This document shows, piece by piece, positions 49,314 to 63,184 of a DNA stretch of 64,000 nt. The stretch is from Erythrocercus mccallii (taxonomy: Eukaryota; Chordata; Aves; Passeriformes; Dicruridae). The stretch is taken from assembly GCA_013397435.1 (NCBI GenBank), contig VZRG01000168.1, forward strand, positions 258,821 to 322,820. The letters are read 5' to 3'. The first letter of the stretch is position 1; each line of letters opens with the position of its first letter. The position numbers and the translations under genes were made by a program. The notes under the pieces are model-generated. The model was not told where the DNA came from. It worked only from the letters and a program-made list of their open reading frames with translations, and searched no databases.

Positions 49314-49648
49314 TCACACCCACTCTTGCATAGAGCGTTTGCAGTACAGTATGTGGCGGGGTGTTCCTTTCCTTTTGAACTGGAACACAGTGTAAACCAA
49401 GACAAGGAGGCACAAGGCCAGGATGCAGGGAATGACAATGGCTATGGCTTTCACAGTGCTGGCTGTGTTGTCCAGTTTGATGACAATGTCAACATCATCT
49501 TGAGGGCTGTGTCGGTCTTTATCTCGATCTGTTGGTCCATCACAACCCATAAAATCCTTGAGGATGGATCTGGGATAGCCAGGTTCCACCCTGAGCATCT
49601 GGTTATTGAACTTCCAGTACTCTTTTCCTTTGTAGAAATATGTGAAGC
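49314..49648 (-). CDS. MMP16: MMP16 last coding exon
   Basis: This exon encodes the final 110 residues of membrane-type 3 matrix metalloproteinase, a cell-surface zinc endopeptidase that activates pro-MMP2 and cleaves extracellular matrix. It starts after a polypyrimidine-AG acceptor (TTTCTTCCTCAG before 49648) in phase 1, completing a Gly codon, and ends with TGA at 49316-49314. The first part is the end of hemopexin blade 4 (FTYFYKGKEYWKF, then EPGYPRSILKDFMGC, whose Cys normally closes the propeller with a Cys in blade 1). A charged stem (DRDKDRHSPQDDVD) follows, then a transmembrane helix (about AIAIVIPCILALCLLVLVY) and the cytoplasmic tail ending RHILYCKRSMQEWV. That tail distinguishes MMP16 from MMP14, MMP15 and MMP24. 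The plus-strand 134-codon frame here is an antisense shadow. Confidence 0.97.
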
Positions 49649-52600
49649 CTGAGGAAGAAAGTAGAAATTATTCATGAAATCATATGAAATCATGTCATCA
49701 ATGTACCATGACAGAAATTACTGGTATCAATTTTTTTGTAATTAAAGAATTCAAAAGACATACAGAATGGACTTCAGTTATAGGTCTTTGAAACCTTTTT
49801 TTACAAATTTTATTTCTTTACTGTCTCTAGGAATCTAACATTGGGTTTGGAGATTTTGTTTTGGTTTTATTGTTTGTTTGTTCTTTAGTTGTTCTTTCAT
49901 TCAGTAAACTGAGATTTTATTTTCTTTCATTACTACAAAAATACTCAAACAATTCCAGAGAATATAGTCTATGAAAATTCAAGGTTTGGCAAGTTTGTTC
50001 ATTCACTGAAAAAGCAACTAGAGCTGGAATCCTCAGGAACAGGACTTTAAAGCATTATGATCTCTTCAAGATGGGAAGTCTGAAACAAATTGCAATGTTA
50101 TGTTATGCTATGCTACCAGAAAAGAGAACTGACCCTCTTTAATCTCACATGGCCTATTGTACTTCAGAATGAGACTGGATGAAATAACAGCATCTTTCAC
50201 ATGAGAAAACAGGTGTTACCAGATTTAAGTTTTCTGTAAAGACCTGATATTTGTTCACTCAGGCACAATCCAATGTTATTATTAAACATGCTTAAATGGA
50301 AAAAGAAAACTTGACACTTGCCAAAAATCTATATTACTTTACTATCCCAACTGAAAAATGACATTGATCTGGCAAGACACAAACCTTCAGGATGGATGAA
50401 CTTTCTCTTGCTGTTTATGAACTGAACGGAAACAGCTGGATTTTTTTTCTTATCTTCACTTTATATATCTATTTACTGCAGGATTAAAGGCTACGAAGAC
50501 AGATTGGGCACTATTTTTAGTTAACAATGCTTCCTCAAAAGGCTGGTAACTGCCTATCTGGAGATAACATTATTAACCACCCTATTCAATCAATAGTTAT
50601 TTTCTTTCAATTCTAAAATTTAAAAAAAGAGAAATATTTGATAGCTTATTTTGCAGCTCAAACTGTAGGAAAAGTCTTTATCACCTACTACCTCTTTTCA
50701 GAAAAACTTGAGTATTTCATAATTCTTCTACATAAGGTATTTTTGTAATTTTAATAGCCTTTCTAGCCAATGAAGAGGTATTAGTTTCCTCTCCTTAATC
50801 CCTTGCATTTTTATTACCTTAAAATATGTTAGTAGATTTATAGAAAGATTTAATACAATTTGGGAAAAAAAGTACTGATCTGTATCAAAAGAGTAGCTAG
50901 ACTTGTTCAGAAAATGCCTTCTATTTTGATTGAAATAAAATCTAAAAGAGGAATTCTTTAAATATGATGAAGTTTCAAAATTTTAGCACATAAAAAAATG
51001 CCATAAAGTAATCTGTAGTTTAAATGAAAAGTATAAACAAATGCGAAATTTCAGTATTTTGAACCACAGTTACTCAATCTTTGCACTCCATGTAACTATA
51101 TGCCTTTCACAAAGTACTGCACATCCTGGCCATGGATAAATATTGCAAGTATGGAAATCTGATGTATTATCTCTGTCAATACTCTAATACATATATAGAG
51201 ACCATATGCAGATGTGAAACCTATAAATCTTTATTCATACATATTTGCAGAATACATGTATGTATACTCAAGGGTAGAGGTAAGTTAAAACACAGACTTC
51301 AGTTAGTAGAAATTGATATTATGCAGCAAAAGGTCAGATTAAAATTCTTAAAACGGCAAAGGAATTGCCACCTGCTAGAGATCCAATACAATTTTTTCAA
51401 TTAGAGCACATTTTCCACTGGAAATCTCTGAACACAGTTTAAACTTTTCTGCATTTTTGCTGAGGTAGGAACCAGGATAATAGTCAATTACAGCTGAAAG
51501 ATGGAAGCTACCAGCAGAGAAGGACAATTCTAAGAGACTGAGCAGTTTTACTGCTTCTCTGGACAGAACAAATGACTTCACATAACTGTTGAAAGTGATT
51601 TCATCTAATCTTCTGTGTTAAACCTGCTTTGAGAGCTGCTCCTTACAATCTTCTAGGTACTAGTCACTGAGTAGTGAGTGCAATACCTGATCCAAACAGC
51701 ACTGAAGCGCTTAGCAGTCACTACTACCTCAAATGTACTTATGTAGTAAGTACAAGGCAAAAAAAAGGTCCGTGGACTAATAAGGCAGACTACCTTTTCT
51801 CTTTCTTCTACCTAAAAATTGCCCCACCATCCAAGTTGAGCAGAATTTCTAGTTGGAAAGTTACATTTTCTGTCCTGCTCTCAAGGTAGAAAGAAAGATT
51901 TCTCCAATTTGGAGAACTTTGTGTGATCTCAGATTCTGTGTAGCAAAATAAAGGAAATTTCTTCTCCACCCCCTCCTAAGAGTTTCTACCACAGTGTTAG
52001 AAAATAAATCACAATATGGGAAGCATCAGGTTGAGTTTCAAACATGTTTCCTGTACCTTACCAAGCTTTTAGGATACTGAGCTGGGACACTGACTAGAGT
52101 GGGAAACTGTTTTTTTCTCATCTTTTCCAAGACTCTTAATGCAAGATTACCAAAAACTTTGCCATCACTGAAGGAAGTCCCTGCATGATCAGTATTATTG
52201 TAGGTGTTCATCTGCATAGTTTTCACAATAGAAAGACAAAAGAAGGATAAAAATAATACTTTAAAATTAAATTGATTTCCTGAAAGACATGCTTTCAAGT
52301 GTTTCCTTGTGAAGGTTTATAGTAAAAGTTTTTTATCAATTCTGCTTCTGTCCAAAGAAATAAAAGCAGTTTCAGTCAAAATGCAATCAACTTCTTTCCA
52401 ACTGAGCTGTAGTATTTATTTACATCTGCTTTTGTTTCTTTCTCTCCTCATACAAACAACAGTAAGGTTGTGAACTGTTTCTTAAGACTTTATATTCTTG
52501 ATTTCAGGGAAAATGTCTCAGTGGTCTTCTTGGGAACTTTATGGTGTAATTTTCAGTCCCTTTTTCAGCCCTGGGGACCTTATAGGATTTCCAAGATGCT

Positions 52601-54159
52601 CAAGAATTCCCTCCTTCCTTTCACCTCCTCCACAATCTCAGGTCATGTTTTACTAACCTGCGCATCCAAAGAGTCTGGCAGACTATCATAACTACTGGGG
52701 TTAGGAAGAGAAGTGGCTTTCATGTAATTAAAAGTCTTTCATGACTTAGGAATGCATGCTCTGCCTCTGCAGTGCTTTCCAACTCAGTGGTCTGGGTGTT
52801 ACAGTAAGATAATTTTCATTTTTAATGGGAGGCACATGTACCTGAGCTCATCTTGGATTATAAATATATCTATATACACTGTTATGCATATAAATATATA
52901 CACACATATATATACACAAACATAGATAGATAGATACACACAGAGATATAGATGTGTATATATATTATTTCTATAATATTTGTATAATACACATATATGC
53001 ATATTTAAAAACAGTTAATTATTGAGTGTGATGTATGCAGAATATCATCTTGAATGACCTACTTTCCAGTTAAAAGCAATACAAAAAATCTAATCTAGCA
53101 AAAAGGCCAAAATACAGGCAGGGTTTCTTCTTCTGGATAAAACAGACACAAAGCAAGGAAGCAATTAAACGTATTTCTGAAAAAAACCCTCAAATATTTC
53201 CATGGTAAATTACTTAATCAAGTTAGAGGCTGAAACAGGAGACGAAAATGCTTTATAAAAGGAAAGAAATCTTTTTATATTCTTATTAAAAGGAAATTAA
53301 AATAACATGGCAATAGATAATGTGACCTGTCTTATGAGGCAAACAGAATAAATGCAGAACCTACTAATAAATAAATCATATATGCCATATAACAATTGTC
53401 CAAGAATGATAGGATACAACAAATGCATATTTTTATTCCCATCAAAAGGATCTAAAAACTCTGTGCAACTGAGGGCTCTGTTGGCAGCCAGCCACCATCC
53501 CCTGGGTAGCACTAAATTCTCCTAAGATGAAGGAGATTTTGGCTGCTCTCACTTGTTTTCTGGTGTGTCCAGCTGAGACTCCAGGCTATTGGTGGTGCAT
53601 CTTGATAAAGGTAATAATAAATCATACTAAAATCCCTGTTATCTGCATTTCTATGTCATTGACTTATGACATCTTTGATTTACATAAGTTCATTGGGATA
53701 TTTCTGCTTAGATGAAGATTTTGCTTCCCCTTGCTAGGTTTTGAGAATAAAAGCAAGACCTTCTAAGCTTAAAAAGACCTTCTAAATTTAAAAAGCCAAC
53801 ACCTTGAAAATTTAATAGAGATACACGATGTTTATGAAGCTTGTTTTAAGAGGTAATATAATTCAGCAGAGAACAAAACAAAAAAAGAATAGACAGAAGA
53901 AAAAAATAATGGAAAGTAAGATTTATAATACTAAATTTAAAAGCTTTTTCAGCCCTAGGTTAAACAGTACATTCAAACAAAGAGCCATTTTCATTAAAGC
54001 CAGTTCTATAGCAGAAAATACTCTGTTCAGATATCAAGAATTCCTTCACTACTTAACCTGAATTTTCAATCATCTGTCTACTACTCTTATCTTACATAAA
54101 AGGTGTAAATAAAAGGTGCAAAAAAAAGGTGTAAATAAAACCAGAACTTGTTTGCATAC
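49649..54159 (-). other. MMP16: MMP16 intron before the last exon
   Basis: A 4,511-base intron with a GT donor (GTATGCAAAC, complement just below 54160) and an AG acceptor at 49649-49650. It contains AT-rich sequence and a long TA/CA simple repeat (52860-52998). A tandem 17-base duplication (AAAAGGTGTAAATAAAA, two copies about 54099-54140) sits within 20-60 bases of the donor. No nested gene is supported; the 62-codon plus frame at 53527-53715 looks like chance. Confidence 0.9.
52860..52998. repeat. TA/CA/GATA compound microsatellite
   Basis: Alternating TATA, CACA and GATA units over about 140 bases in the last MMP16 intron. The repeat yields a Tyr/Ile/Val/Cys-rich 67-codon minus frame that is an artefact. 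Confidence 0.9.
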
Positions 54160-54275
54160 CATTTTCCTTGTGGACAAAGGCCCCCTGAGGAGATTCTGGG
54201 ATACCTTTCCAAATTGTGATTGGTTTGGGATAACCAGGGTCCATGGATCTCATTTCTTCACTGTACCTCCAGTAT
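54160..54275 (-). CDS. MMP16: MMP16 penultimate coding exon
   Basis: A 116-base exon in the hemopexin domain. The acceptor is ATATTTCAG before 54275 and the donor is GTATGC after 54160. It enters in phase 2, completing an Arg codon begun in the upstream exon, and leaves in phase 1. The 38 complete codons begin YWRYSEEM and end GAFVHKEN, and they carry the blade motif DPGYPKPITIWKGIP. Blade repeats with Asp-Pro-Gly-Tyr-Pro are typical of matrix metalloproteinase hemopexin propellers. The exon is too short to stand out as an open frame, and it joins both neighbouring exons without a frame break. Length and phase agree with the conserved MT-MMP gene structure. Confidence 0.96.
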
Positions 54276-57200
54276 CTGAAATATTTTTAAAGGAAAAAAA
54301 GCACGTTTGTAAGATAGCAAATGAGTAACTTGATATTTTCCCCCTCTAACACTTGCTACATTCATTAGCCACAAGTGGTAATACCAGAGTTCTTCTCTTT
54401 GAACATACTACCAGATTAAAAGTAAATCTATTTGCTGTTTCATGTAAGTAGATAGAAGATAAAAGATTTTTGCACTTAAACAACTAAACCAGCATGCATC
54501 TCACTTATAATCACCACGATTCTGATGCCTAGGGCTTTTGCACAGTGACACAGAGAGATGTAACATATGCAAAAAAATCAATGTATGTTAATGCTTTTCG
54601 TAATATTGCAGTAATGCATGTGACAGTAGATTCAGATTAAAATACCACCAGCAAATGTAATTTAACTCTTCACATGTATATGCATTACAGCAGATTTTAA
54701 TTTCATTTCATTATCACTAAATAGATGCAATGTATTATAAAATTCAACCTGTTTGTGTGCCTTTTTGCCAGCCAGCCTTTCTGAAACTTAAAAAGCTTCA
54801 GCATGCAATTCTAGTAATCCTGAACATCTGAGAAGTATTTACACTTGTGATTTATTTACATTTACAGATAATATTTATATTTTCTTTTTCCTTTTACTGC
54901 TGATCAAATTGCTAAGCATATCTTATAAGCTGTTTTAAGAATACTGCATTTCTAATATCCTCTGTGTATCCTAATATTTTGGTGAGTCATTTCATATTTT
55001 GATTTACTCCATTAATATTGAGCATATTTTTATCACTATCATTGATAATCTGGTTACTGTTAAAAACTTGACCCTTTTTCTCATTTGAATTCATTTGACT
55101 TCAGTTTTTAGAAATCCTTGTTATGATCATTGTATATTAAAAAATTCTTTAGCGGACGATATTTTATCACTGTGAAGTTACTTAGGCACTCTGATTCACA
55201 TTTTAATCTTTTTTTTAAAAGTATAGTGGTCTAAATGCCTCAATATTTCTCCCTGTAGAGCATTTCTCTGGCTTTAAACTTTCAATTAAATTAAACGATG
55301 GCAGATTTCAAGTGGGTTAAGTGTTGGCCAGTCAGATTAAAAAGACATATGTATTTATTTTTTCTTTCTTATGCCTAAATTATTTTTACAGCCTCGATTC
55401 TTAATCTAGTCACATATACATCAGCTACCAGCCAACAAAACAATGGTCTTTATTTGGATATATAACATCTCTGAAAGTTTACATGCAGAAACAACATGTA
55501 GAAGTAGTAAACAAAGCTCTAACACTAATACTGTTGAAACCAATTCTTCTTCATCTTTTTACCCTAAGTTTCTAGGTTTTTAGTTTGCATTTTTTAAACA
55601 AATATATTTTTTTTCTCTCCCTCTATTACAGAACTCTACTTCTGTCCTGCACAATTTCTCTCATTTTCCTTTTGTTCTTCCAATCTTTTCACCTTTTTGA
55701 GCTCCTTCTTTTAATAACTTCTGGTTTTCCACTAGCCCTAAATGACCTTCAAAGATATACTTTGTCATTAAAAGTCTTTGAGGACATAGTGCACACTCAC
55801 AAACCACAAAACTTCTGTGTTTTCATCATTGATGAGAAATCCTATTAAGGAAGGACTAATCACAACACCACCTCAGCAATCTGTGCTGGAATAATGAACC
55901 TGTCTACAGGGTAAGGAAAAGCTTAGTCTTGATTCTACTTGGCATGCCAAACGTTCACAAGCAAACTCCCTGATGATGGTTTGAGCTCTACAGTCTATAT
56001 AAACTTGTTGCTGTATCTCAAAGACTGATAAATAACAGAGGGAAAAAAAAAATTGAAAGTCCACTTCATAACTTTAGAAAAAGGGAATTTGGAAAATATT
56101 TGCTGAACTATGTTCTATAGCTAAGCCTATTTACTTAATGATATCCTGAGCTATTGGATGATTAGGTTTTATGAAAAAAACCCCATTCATTTAAACTCTA
56201 AAGCATATAAAACCAGTTGGACCAGACAGGGGCATAAACAAGGACATGTGTCAAAAAGTTCATCTAACCTATCATCTTCTAGTCCTAAATGACTCATTTC
56301 TGGTAGGATAGGAATGACAGAGGGACTAACGCTTTCTGTAGTCAATTTTTTTTCCCCTTTTTGGGTTTACAATTATTTGGAAGAATTATTGTTAATGTTG
56401 AAATAGACAATGTCAAATAACAACAATAATGTTCCATATATGAGCTGCTTCAGACATATGTCTGTTTACTGGGTTGATTTTAAATATTCTTACTGGTTTG
56501 GTTAATAGGATTTTCTTGTTTTCTTATGTTTTGTTTGGTCATTTTTATTATTATTTTCATTTTATAGCCAATATTTGATGTCATAAGCAATGTACATTGA
56601 GAAACTTACTGTTATAAGGGTTTATTCCCACTGATGGTCAATATCCTATAATGGCTCAATTATTTCTGCAAGGCTTATGTTCAATCTTCTTCTAACATAC
56701 TGTACTGCATTTATATCCTGCTGAGATTCATTGTGCTTGTTAACTCTAAGTAGCAACTTTTCTGCCAGCACCTGTTCTCTGCTAGTTCTTTTTGTCTTCT
56801 GTTATTACCAATCGTGTTTTAGCAAAGTCCTGAATATAAGTAACTGCCTATGCATGGAAATATAAAAGGATATTATTAGGCTGAATAAAGCCTAAATGAA
56901 GTAAAAGTCAGAAAAAAATTCCTATTGTACATACTTTTACAACATTATGTGGAAGTAGAAAATTATTACCTGAAAAAGAATTTGAATTTTTTTTAAAAAA
57001 AATCTACTCAGCCTAAGGAACCAAATTATTTAGGCATCTTCTACTCACTATGAAGATTGATTGCTTGAAATGACACCTAGTTTTAAAACATTACAAAAAA
57101 TTGACTTAGTTATCTACTTCCCTCACCATGAGTGTTGGAGAGCTATATTTTTTTAAATAATAAAGCTAGCTTTAACCATAAAATTTGTTACAGCATTCTG

Positions 57201-58190
57201 TAGTGCAATTTTTACAGTACTGTTAAAAATTACAAACTGTACTGTGCTAAACACATTTTAGGATGTGCATTAAATTCTTAAGTGATCCATGAATACTATT
57301 AGTGTCTGAGAACACTAAGTACACAGTAGCAGTAGCAATCATACTTTTAATAAGACTAATAGAAATATTACATTATTAATTAGAAATAATTTGTCTCTGA
57401 GCACACAAAATTTACACAGCAATACATCAATGAACAGACACAGTACCTTACTGAAAACCTGTAAAATCCATCATTCAGACAACTCACAGTGTTTCAAAAA
57501 TTTATGAATTCTCTTGACGTCTCTATAAAGCAGACATACATTCCTTTCCTTTTTTTTTTTATTGGCAGGTAAATAAAGATAAAGACACTAAGTGACTACT
57601 ACAAGTATTTCAAGAATCAAAAACCCCTTGGATTTTACTTCTTTTTCTGTGCTTGTCTTTTTGTTGGGCGATTGTGTTGGGATTTTTTAATTATTATAAT
57701 TAATCATAAATATGTGTCTCTATAAGATTAGAAGTAATTCCAAGAAAATGCTCAAATTCTTCTCTAGCTCCCAGGTTTAGCTCTGAGTTCCCTTTTTTAC
57801 CTCATTATTTAACAGTAGCAAAGAAGTCATTTTCACTGACCTTAAAAGCTTTGGATCATGCCTTGCCTGCTTATGTGCTGGGGTTTAGAAATGTGGATAA
57901 AAAGAAATAAGTAAGAGTGTACATAAACACATAACTTTGAATATTTAAGTTTAAAATTTCCACAATTTTGACTCCTCTTTTTACTTCTAAAACATAACCT
58001 TTCTACTGGATATACTTATACCCATTCCAAGATATTCACACAAATATAATTTAGGTTACAAGACATGTAAAAACAGTACAGTCATCTATACAGGAGGAGT
58101 TAATTTCATCCTTTTGAAAAGCAGAGGAAAAGGTTAACATGTTTAGCTGATATCCATTGAATTGTTCCCTTGCAAAAATCCTATACCAAC
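54276..58190 (-). other. MMP16: MMP16 intron between hemopexin exons
   Basis: A 3,915-base intron with a GT donor (GTTGGTATAG, complement just below 58191) and an AG acceptor at 54276-54277. AT-rich; no transposon that I recognise and no credible nested gene. Confidence 0.9.
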
Positions 58191-58341
58191 CTATCTCCTT
58201 TGAAGAAGTAGGTTTTTCCAACATCTTCCCACCAAATTGCTGAATCAATGCCATGGGAAGGAATTCCACTTCCAAGTGTTATCAAATCATGAGGATAACC
58301 TGGCTGGAGAGTAGTGTCCTTGAAAACCCAGAACTTGTTAC
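58191..58341 (-). CDS. MMP16: MMP16 hemopexin exon (third from the end)
   Basis: A 151-base exon encoding part of the hemopexin-like propeller, which mediates substrate recognition and dimerisation of the protease at the cell surface. The acceptor is TTTTGTACAG before 58341 and the donor is GTTGGT after 58191. It enters in phase 1 and leaves in phase 2, so it joins the next exon across an Arg codon. Translation begins NKFWVFKDTTLQPGYPHDLI and continues through LGSGIPSHGIDSAIWWEDVG to KTYFFKGD. This wording, with IDSAIWWEDVGKTYFFKGDR, identifies MMP16 rather than its closest paralogue MMP24. With the human count of ten exons this would be exon 8. Exons for the signal peptide, prodomain, furin site, catalytic zinc domain and hinge lie beyond 64000. 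Confidence 0.96.
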
Positions 58342-61300
58342 CTGTACAAAAGCATATATATACACACATATATGTGTGTTAGTCATCAGTACTGTCAGTA
58401 GAAATATTAATACACTCCTAAGAAATAAGAAAGACTCCCAAAGGCCTATAGTAGTGGTTCTTCGAAATACAATTAAACGAAAAACGTTCCACCACTGCAG
58501 ATAATACAAAATTAAATATGCCTTATGGATATCTTGCATTTATAAAGCACCTTTCTTCAAATAAGTCCACAGAATATTTTGATACTAACTATGCAGTGAT
58601 CAAAAGTAGAACAAAAATGAAATCATCTTAAGAGGCTGTGTGGTTGATAATGTAATACATTTACAGAAAAACTATGCAGCAGGTCTATGTCTCATGAGGC
58701 AAGAGTGAATTTTATAAGAAAATAAGGTAAGAAAGCACACATAAAAAAAAAGAAATTACAATCCTCATAAAGACCAAATACTTTTATTACTCTGTATTTC
58801 TCCTTAAGAAGTTAAATTACTTATGAAGGATGTATGTTTATTTCAGAAATAACCATAGAAATTATTTTTTAAACGTATTTTCTCTAGGGTGGCCTAAAGA
58901 CAGCAAACTGAGAAATTGAAGTCCCAGAGGTGAAAACTTTTGTCGCTGAAAGTAATGGGGAGTTGCCAGTGGCAGCAAGACAAGCTTTGTCTGTAGGTGA
59001 CAAATCCTTCAAAACCACCCAACTGACTTATTAAGTGCTGAAAATACAAGGTAGTTGTATGACTCTAGTTGATGTTAGCACAATGTCTACACAAACCTCA
59101 GATTACACAGGTTACTCAGGTTACTGTCTTAAATATGAATGATAGTCTAGGGCTTCCTGGACTTGCAATGCTGAGTGGCTGAAATCCCTACTGCTAGAGG
59201 GGTAACTGCAGTTACTAGATAAATATTTTGCATACATAGGGATCCATGCCCACTGAAACAGGGGCTGCACCAGTGTTTTATAGTCTAGATGCCTCCCTGT
59301 TTGTGAGAGAGGATGCTTCCTGTGATCTCTCTTCCAGCTGGATAACTTACCTCACCAGCCCACAACTCCAGTTTCCAAGCTTGAGCTTTTCCTCTAGCTT
59401 CCTGGCCAAGCTCTTCTTCACTGAACACTTCCATGACTATCTCACCTACTTCACCATCTCATATTAAGCCCACAGACCAATATTTCCCCGATAATTTTGT
59501 TGTCCTACTAGGGACTTCTCAGCATAGTGTGCCACCTATCCTATTCTTGGAACTATCTTCTTTCTACATTTCTGCTTTTTCCTAATTCTTCAAAACTAAC
59601 TTCTCACCTGTGTCTTTTCAGCAGAGACTTCTCTTTGAAACATAGACAGCTTTGGCTGAAAAAAGGGGAATAAAGACCCCATATGCTCCCTAGAAATAGG
59701 AAAGGGGGAGCATAATTTGCATTTATGTACTTATCTGATGAGCTTGCTTTGATGCCTGTCTTCTCTTTGTGTTATATTCCCTAGACCACGAGGACACTCT
59801 TCTCAGGCTAGACTATAGGCTCCATCGTGAAAGAACCATGTGTTTATTTTCTCTTCAAAGCACTACCATCATAAATTTTTTTCAAAAACCATTGCAAGTT
59901 TTAGTAATAATTACACTGAAGGAGAAGATACTCTTTGACATCACATGGATGCTTTGAGCACAATCACAAAAAATCTAGACAAGATCCATGAACAGATATA
60001 TTTAATTTGCCTTATTGGATTCTTCACTTTGGTCTATGCACTGACATGGATATTGACATGACAATGATATTTAAAATATAAGAGGAAAAGTTTGTAAACA
60101 AATTTTGCTCAAACACATTTGGAAAGAGGATGTAAGAGATAAAATCATGGCTGTTCACATTAGTTTTCATACTTACCTTTAAGGCTAGACAGACTGTTAT
60201 ACAGATTTAGGAGGTTAAAGTACTGTGCTGTATAAATATTTTATAAGAAAATGTAATATTACTCCAAAGACCTAGGATCAGGTGTATGCCAGAATCATCA
60301 AGAGGGAAAATCCAGACAGCTTTTTGCAGTTGGTTTTAAATTTTAGCTATCCCTCTGTGGTATTAAATGTTTGTTTAAAGGAAGGGTTTCTTTCATCTCC
60401 CTATTTGTACTGTGGTGATTTAAAGCATGTTTTCATTTTATCAGATTTTTAATTAGGAGAGGGAGTATAGTTTCCATTCGTCCCATGCTGGGTTTCCAGG
60501 GTTAATTTTTTATCAGCTTCTTTACAGCTGCCTGTCACCCACTTTTAAGCACAGACACTACAGTTTGCTCAACAGATCCATTTTCTCTCCCCTGCCAGTT
60601 AAAGGAAAAAAGGACTCAAAGAATGAGTATGTACAGAGCCATTTGAAGTACTGAAAATAAAAGAGACACAGAGATCTACGAAGGGCAGTCATGGAAAGCT
60701 GAGTTCTCTGTTGATTTGGGATTAAGGTCATTGCTAACCTGAGATTTAGCTTCACTGAGATGCCTTACAAAAATTCACTTATAGGTGACAATGACAGAGG
60801 TGAGCATCTTCAATCATTCTCTGTCCCTCCTCCCATGTGGTTTTTCTCTTGCCAATTCACATGACTGGACACAGAAGGCTTCAGATGTTAATGGCAGTTT
60901 CAAATGCAATGATAAGAGAAGTCATGCGTTTTGGTCTTACTAGTTGGTACTTATGGTGTGAACAACAGATGGCATCCAGTGAATGATCCCAGGCCAGTTC
61001 ATTTCAGTTTCAGAAAATCATTCAAAATGACAGCTGTTGCACAGCATTGAGAGGCATATGATGTGATGTATGTAATGCCAATAATTTTCTCTGTGCCTCA
61101 CAAAGAATAAAAGTCAAAGCAATTGTTATGAATAGATTGTTATCAGCCATACCTAAGGAGGCAAAGTTAACTATTAACAAGATCATGTCATACCAGAATA
61201 AATAATGGTTATGCACAAACCATTGTGACAGCACCACTGAGCCACATATTTTTTGCATATTCAGATATACTGAAGTAAAATGAAAGTGTAGATGTGGGGA

Positions 61301-63184
61301 ATAGACATAAGAAACAGAATTCTTCACATTATTTCTTACTAAGAAGTGAATTCTTTCTCAGAAAACAGAAAAGGTAAATTTAACTGTATTCTGAGGAGAC
61401 AGGGAAGCTCTAACACATGTAAGTAAGGCCTATTAATGCTAACAAGAGGGAATTTTTTTTAACATTTGCTTTAGAAGACGTGTTTAGTCTGCTATAACTG
61501 TGTTGATTGTTAATGAGAAATACTATATATAAGAAATCAAATGTTCCCTCTGGCTGACAGTTTTCACTTCAGTTTTTTGTTTGATTTTTTTAGGCGATTT
61601 TAGGATGTTTGTTGTTGATCTTGTTCTGGATTTTTTTTTTTTTGTCTCTCACCTGGAGGAAAGTCAGTGACTATTGATCAGAGAATTGATCTGATCGACA
61701 GAATATCAATCAGAACCCAATATTAGGAGAAGTTAAAGCTGAAAATCAGTTCAAAAGATGTCCAACTGTGATGAGAATGAGATGACTTTATTTCTAACAT
61801 ATTTATGTAACTTTAAACGTAGAACAAACTAATACTAAAGTCATTGTGCTTTCATGTAGCTTATCTTCCACTAATAAATAATCAATAAGACTTCCTTAAT
61901 TGTGATCATAATGGAAGGAACTATGACAAAAATAGTAATATTTTTCTTCTTCTTACAGATAAGTAATGCTTCTTTGGAGTCAGAACCTATGCCTTTGGCA
62001 GAAACCACCACTGTGTCTATTTTGCAAAGTTGTTTTTTTTAAGGTCTCATTAGTAGGTTTGTTATTCTCACAGAGAATAAAGCACCACATGTTTAATGAA
62101 ATCTGAAATTTCAGAATGTTTAATCTCTCTGTTTTTATTCCCTAATGTAAGGTCTAATAAAATAAGAAGCAGATTGGCAAGGTCAGAAGCTGAGTGTGAA
62201 GCAAGTGATAAAAAAGCTAAAATGTCTTAGTTCTTGAAATAAGGCTTTGTTAAATATCATCACTGTAGGGAAACAGCTGAGAAGGATGAACCATGGAATT
62301 ATTTGAAGTCTCTCCACATCCATCTTTGACATTCTAAAAAAAGTACTGGAAATAAAGGACATCTGTATTGCTATGCTTCACTTAAAATTACAGTATTTTA
62401 GATATTCCTTAGACTAACGTCCTACTTACTACTGCCAACAAGTATGCAGTTTTTAGTAATTAGATCTTCCTTTATACAATCTGAACAATTGTGCTTCTGG
62501 GCTATTTGTCCATATAATTTGCAATTATAGTATATATGTAGTGCAAGAAGTGTGTGGCATATAACCACTGTGTTAGAGTGGTGAGACGAATTCCCAAATT
62601 TTTAAACAATTACATACAATTTAAATCAGTTAAAAATTTAATATCTAATCCTGAATGTTGCTGTTCACCAGTCAACACTCCTCTTAATTTTGGTCTTTCA
62701 AGCCCGTATCTAGTCTTTTTACTAGTATCCTAAAATTATTATTCATGGTTCCTTTTCCCTCATTCCCTATTTCCCACATCAAGTTTCTGTCATTTCTCCA
62801 TTCCCTGATGAGACACAATAGTAAATCTATTTTTCAATATAAAACTGTCATGCCATGGGATAAGTGCAGTGATGGAATGAATGTTATGATGGAGGCACTG
62901 GTAGTATGAGTTTTACAGCAGTCTTTCTATTGCTACATTTGGTTTACCATAACATTCAACAGTGCAGATGGCTTGACAATTTCATTTTTAGCACTATATA
63001 AATTCCCAAAGGTGCACAGAATGAATTTTACTATTCATGTTTTCTTATTAAAAAAATAAAGGAATAAAATAAAAAGATATCTTTCTGATGCCATCTTATT
63101 ATCATTCGACATGGACACTGGCAATGAATAATAACAAGAATTCAAACATCTGTTTTTTATAAGCAGCTATCCACCAGATTGCTC
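58342..63184 (-). other. MMP16: MMP16 intron (part), no repeats recognised
   Basis: The acceptor-side part of the intron upstream of the 58191-58341 exon, continuing past the window edge. AT-rich sequence. A T-rich stretch lies around 61570-61645 and a more GC-rich segment at about 59240-59470 has no recognisable identity. No further MMP16 exon was found here. Confidence 0.75.

Noticed and set aside
49248..49652. 134-codon plus-strand open frame
   Set aside because: It lies exactly antisense to the MMP16 last exon. The minus-strand reading has splice sites, propeller motifs and a transmembrane helix, so the plus frame is a shadow.
52799..53002. Tyr/Ile/Val-rich 67-codon minus frame
   Set aside because: Direct translation of a TA/CA/GATA microsatellite.
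53527..53715. 62-codon plus frame whose first residues resemble a signal peptide
   Set aside because: It is intronic and antisense to MMP16, short, and has no supporting context. A hydrophobic start is common by chance in AT-rich DNA.
60170..60190. CTTACCTTTAAGG, resembling the complement of a splice donor and hinting at another MMP16 exon
   Set aside because: No acceptor or open frame with metalloproteinase motifs accompanies it.
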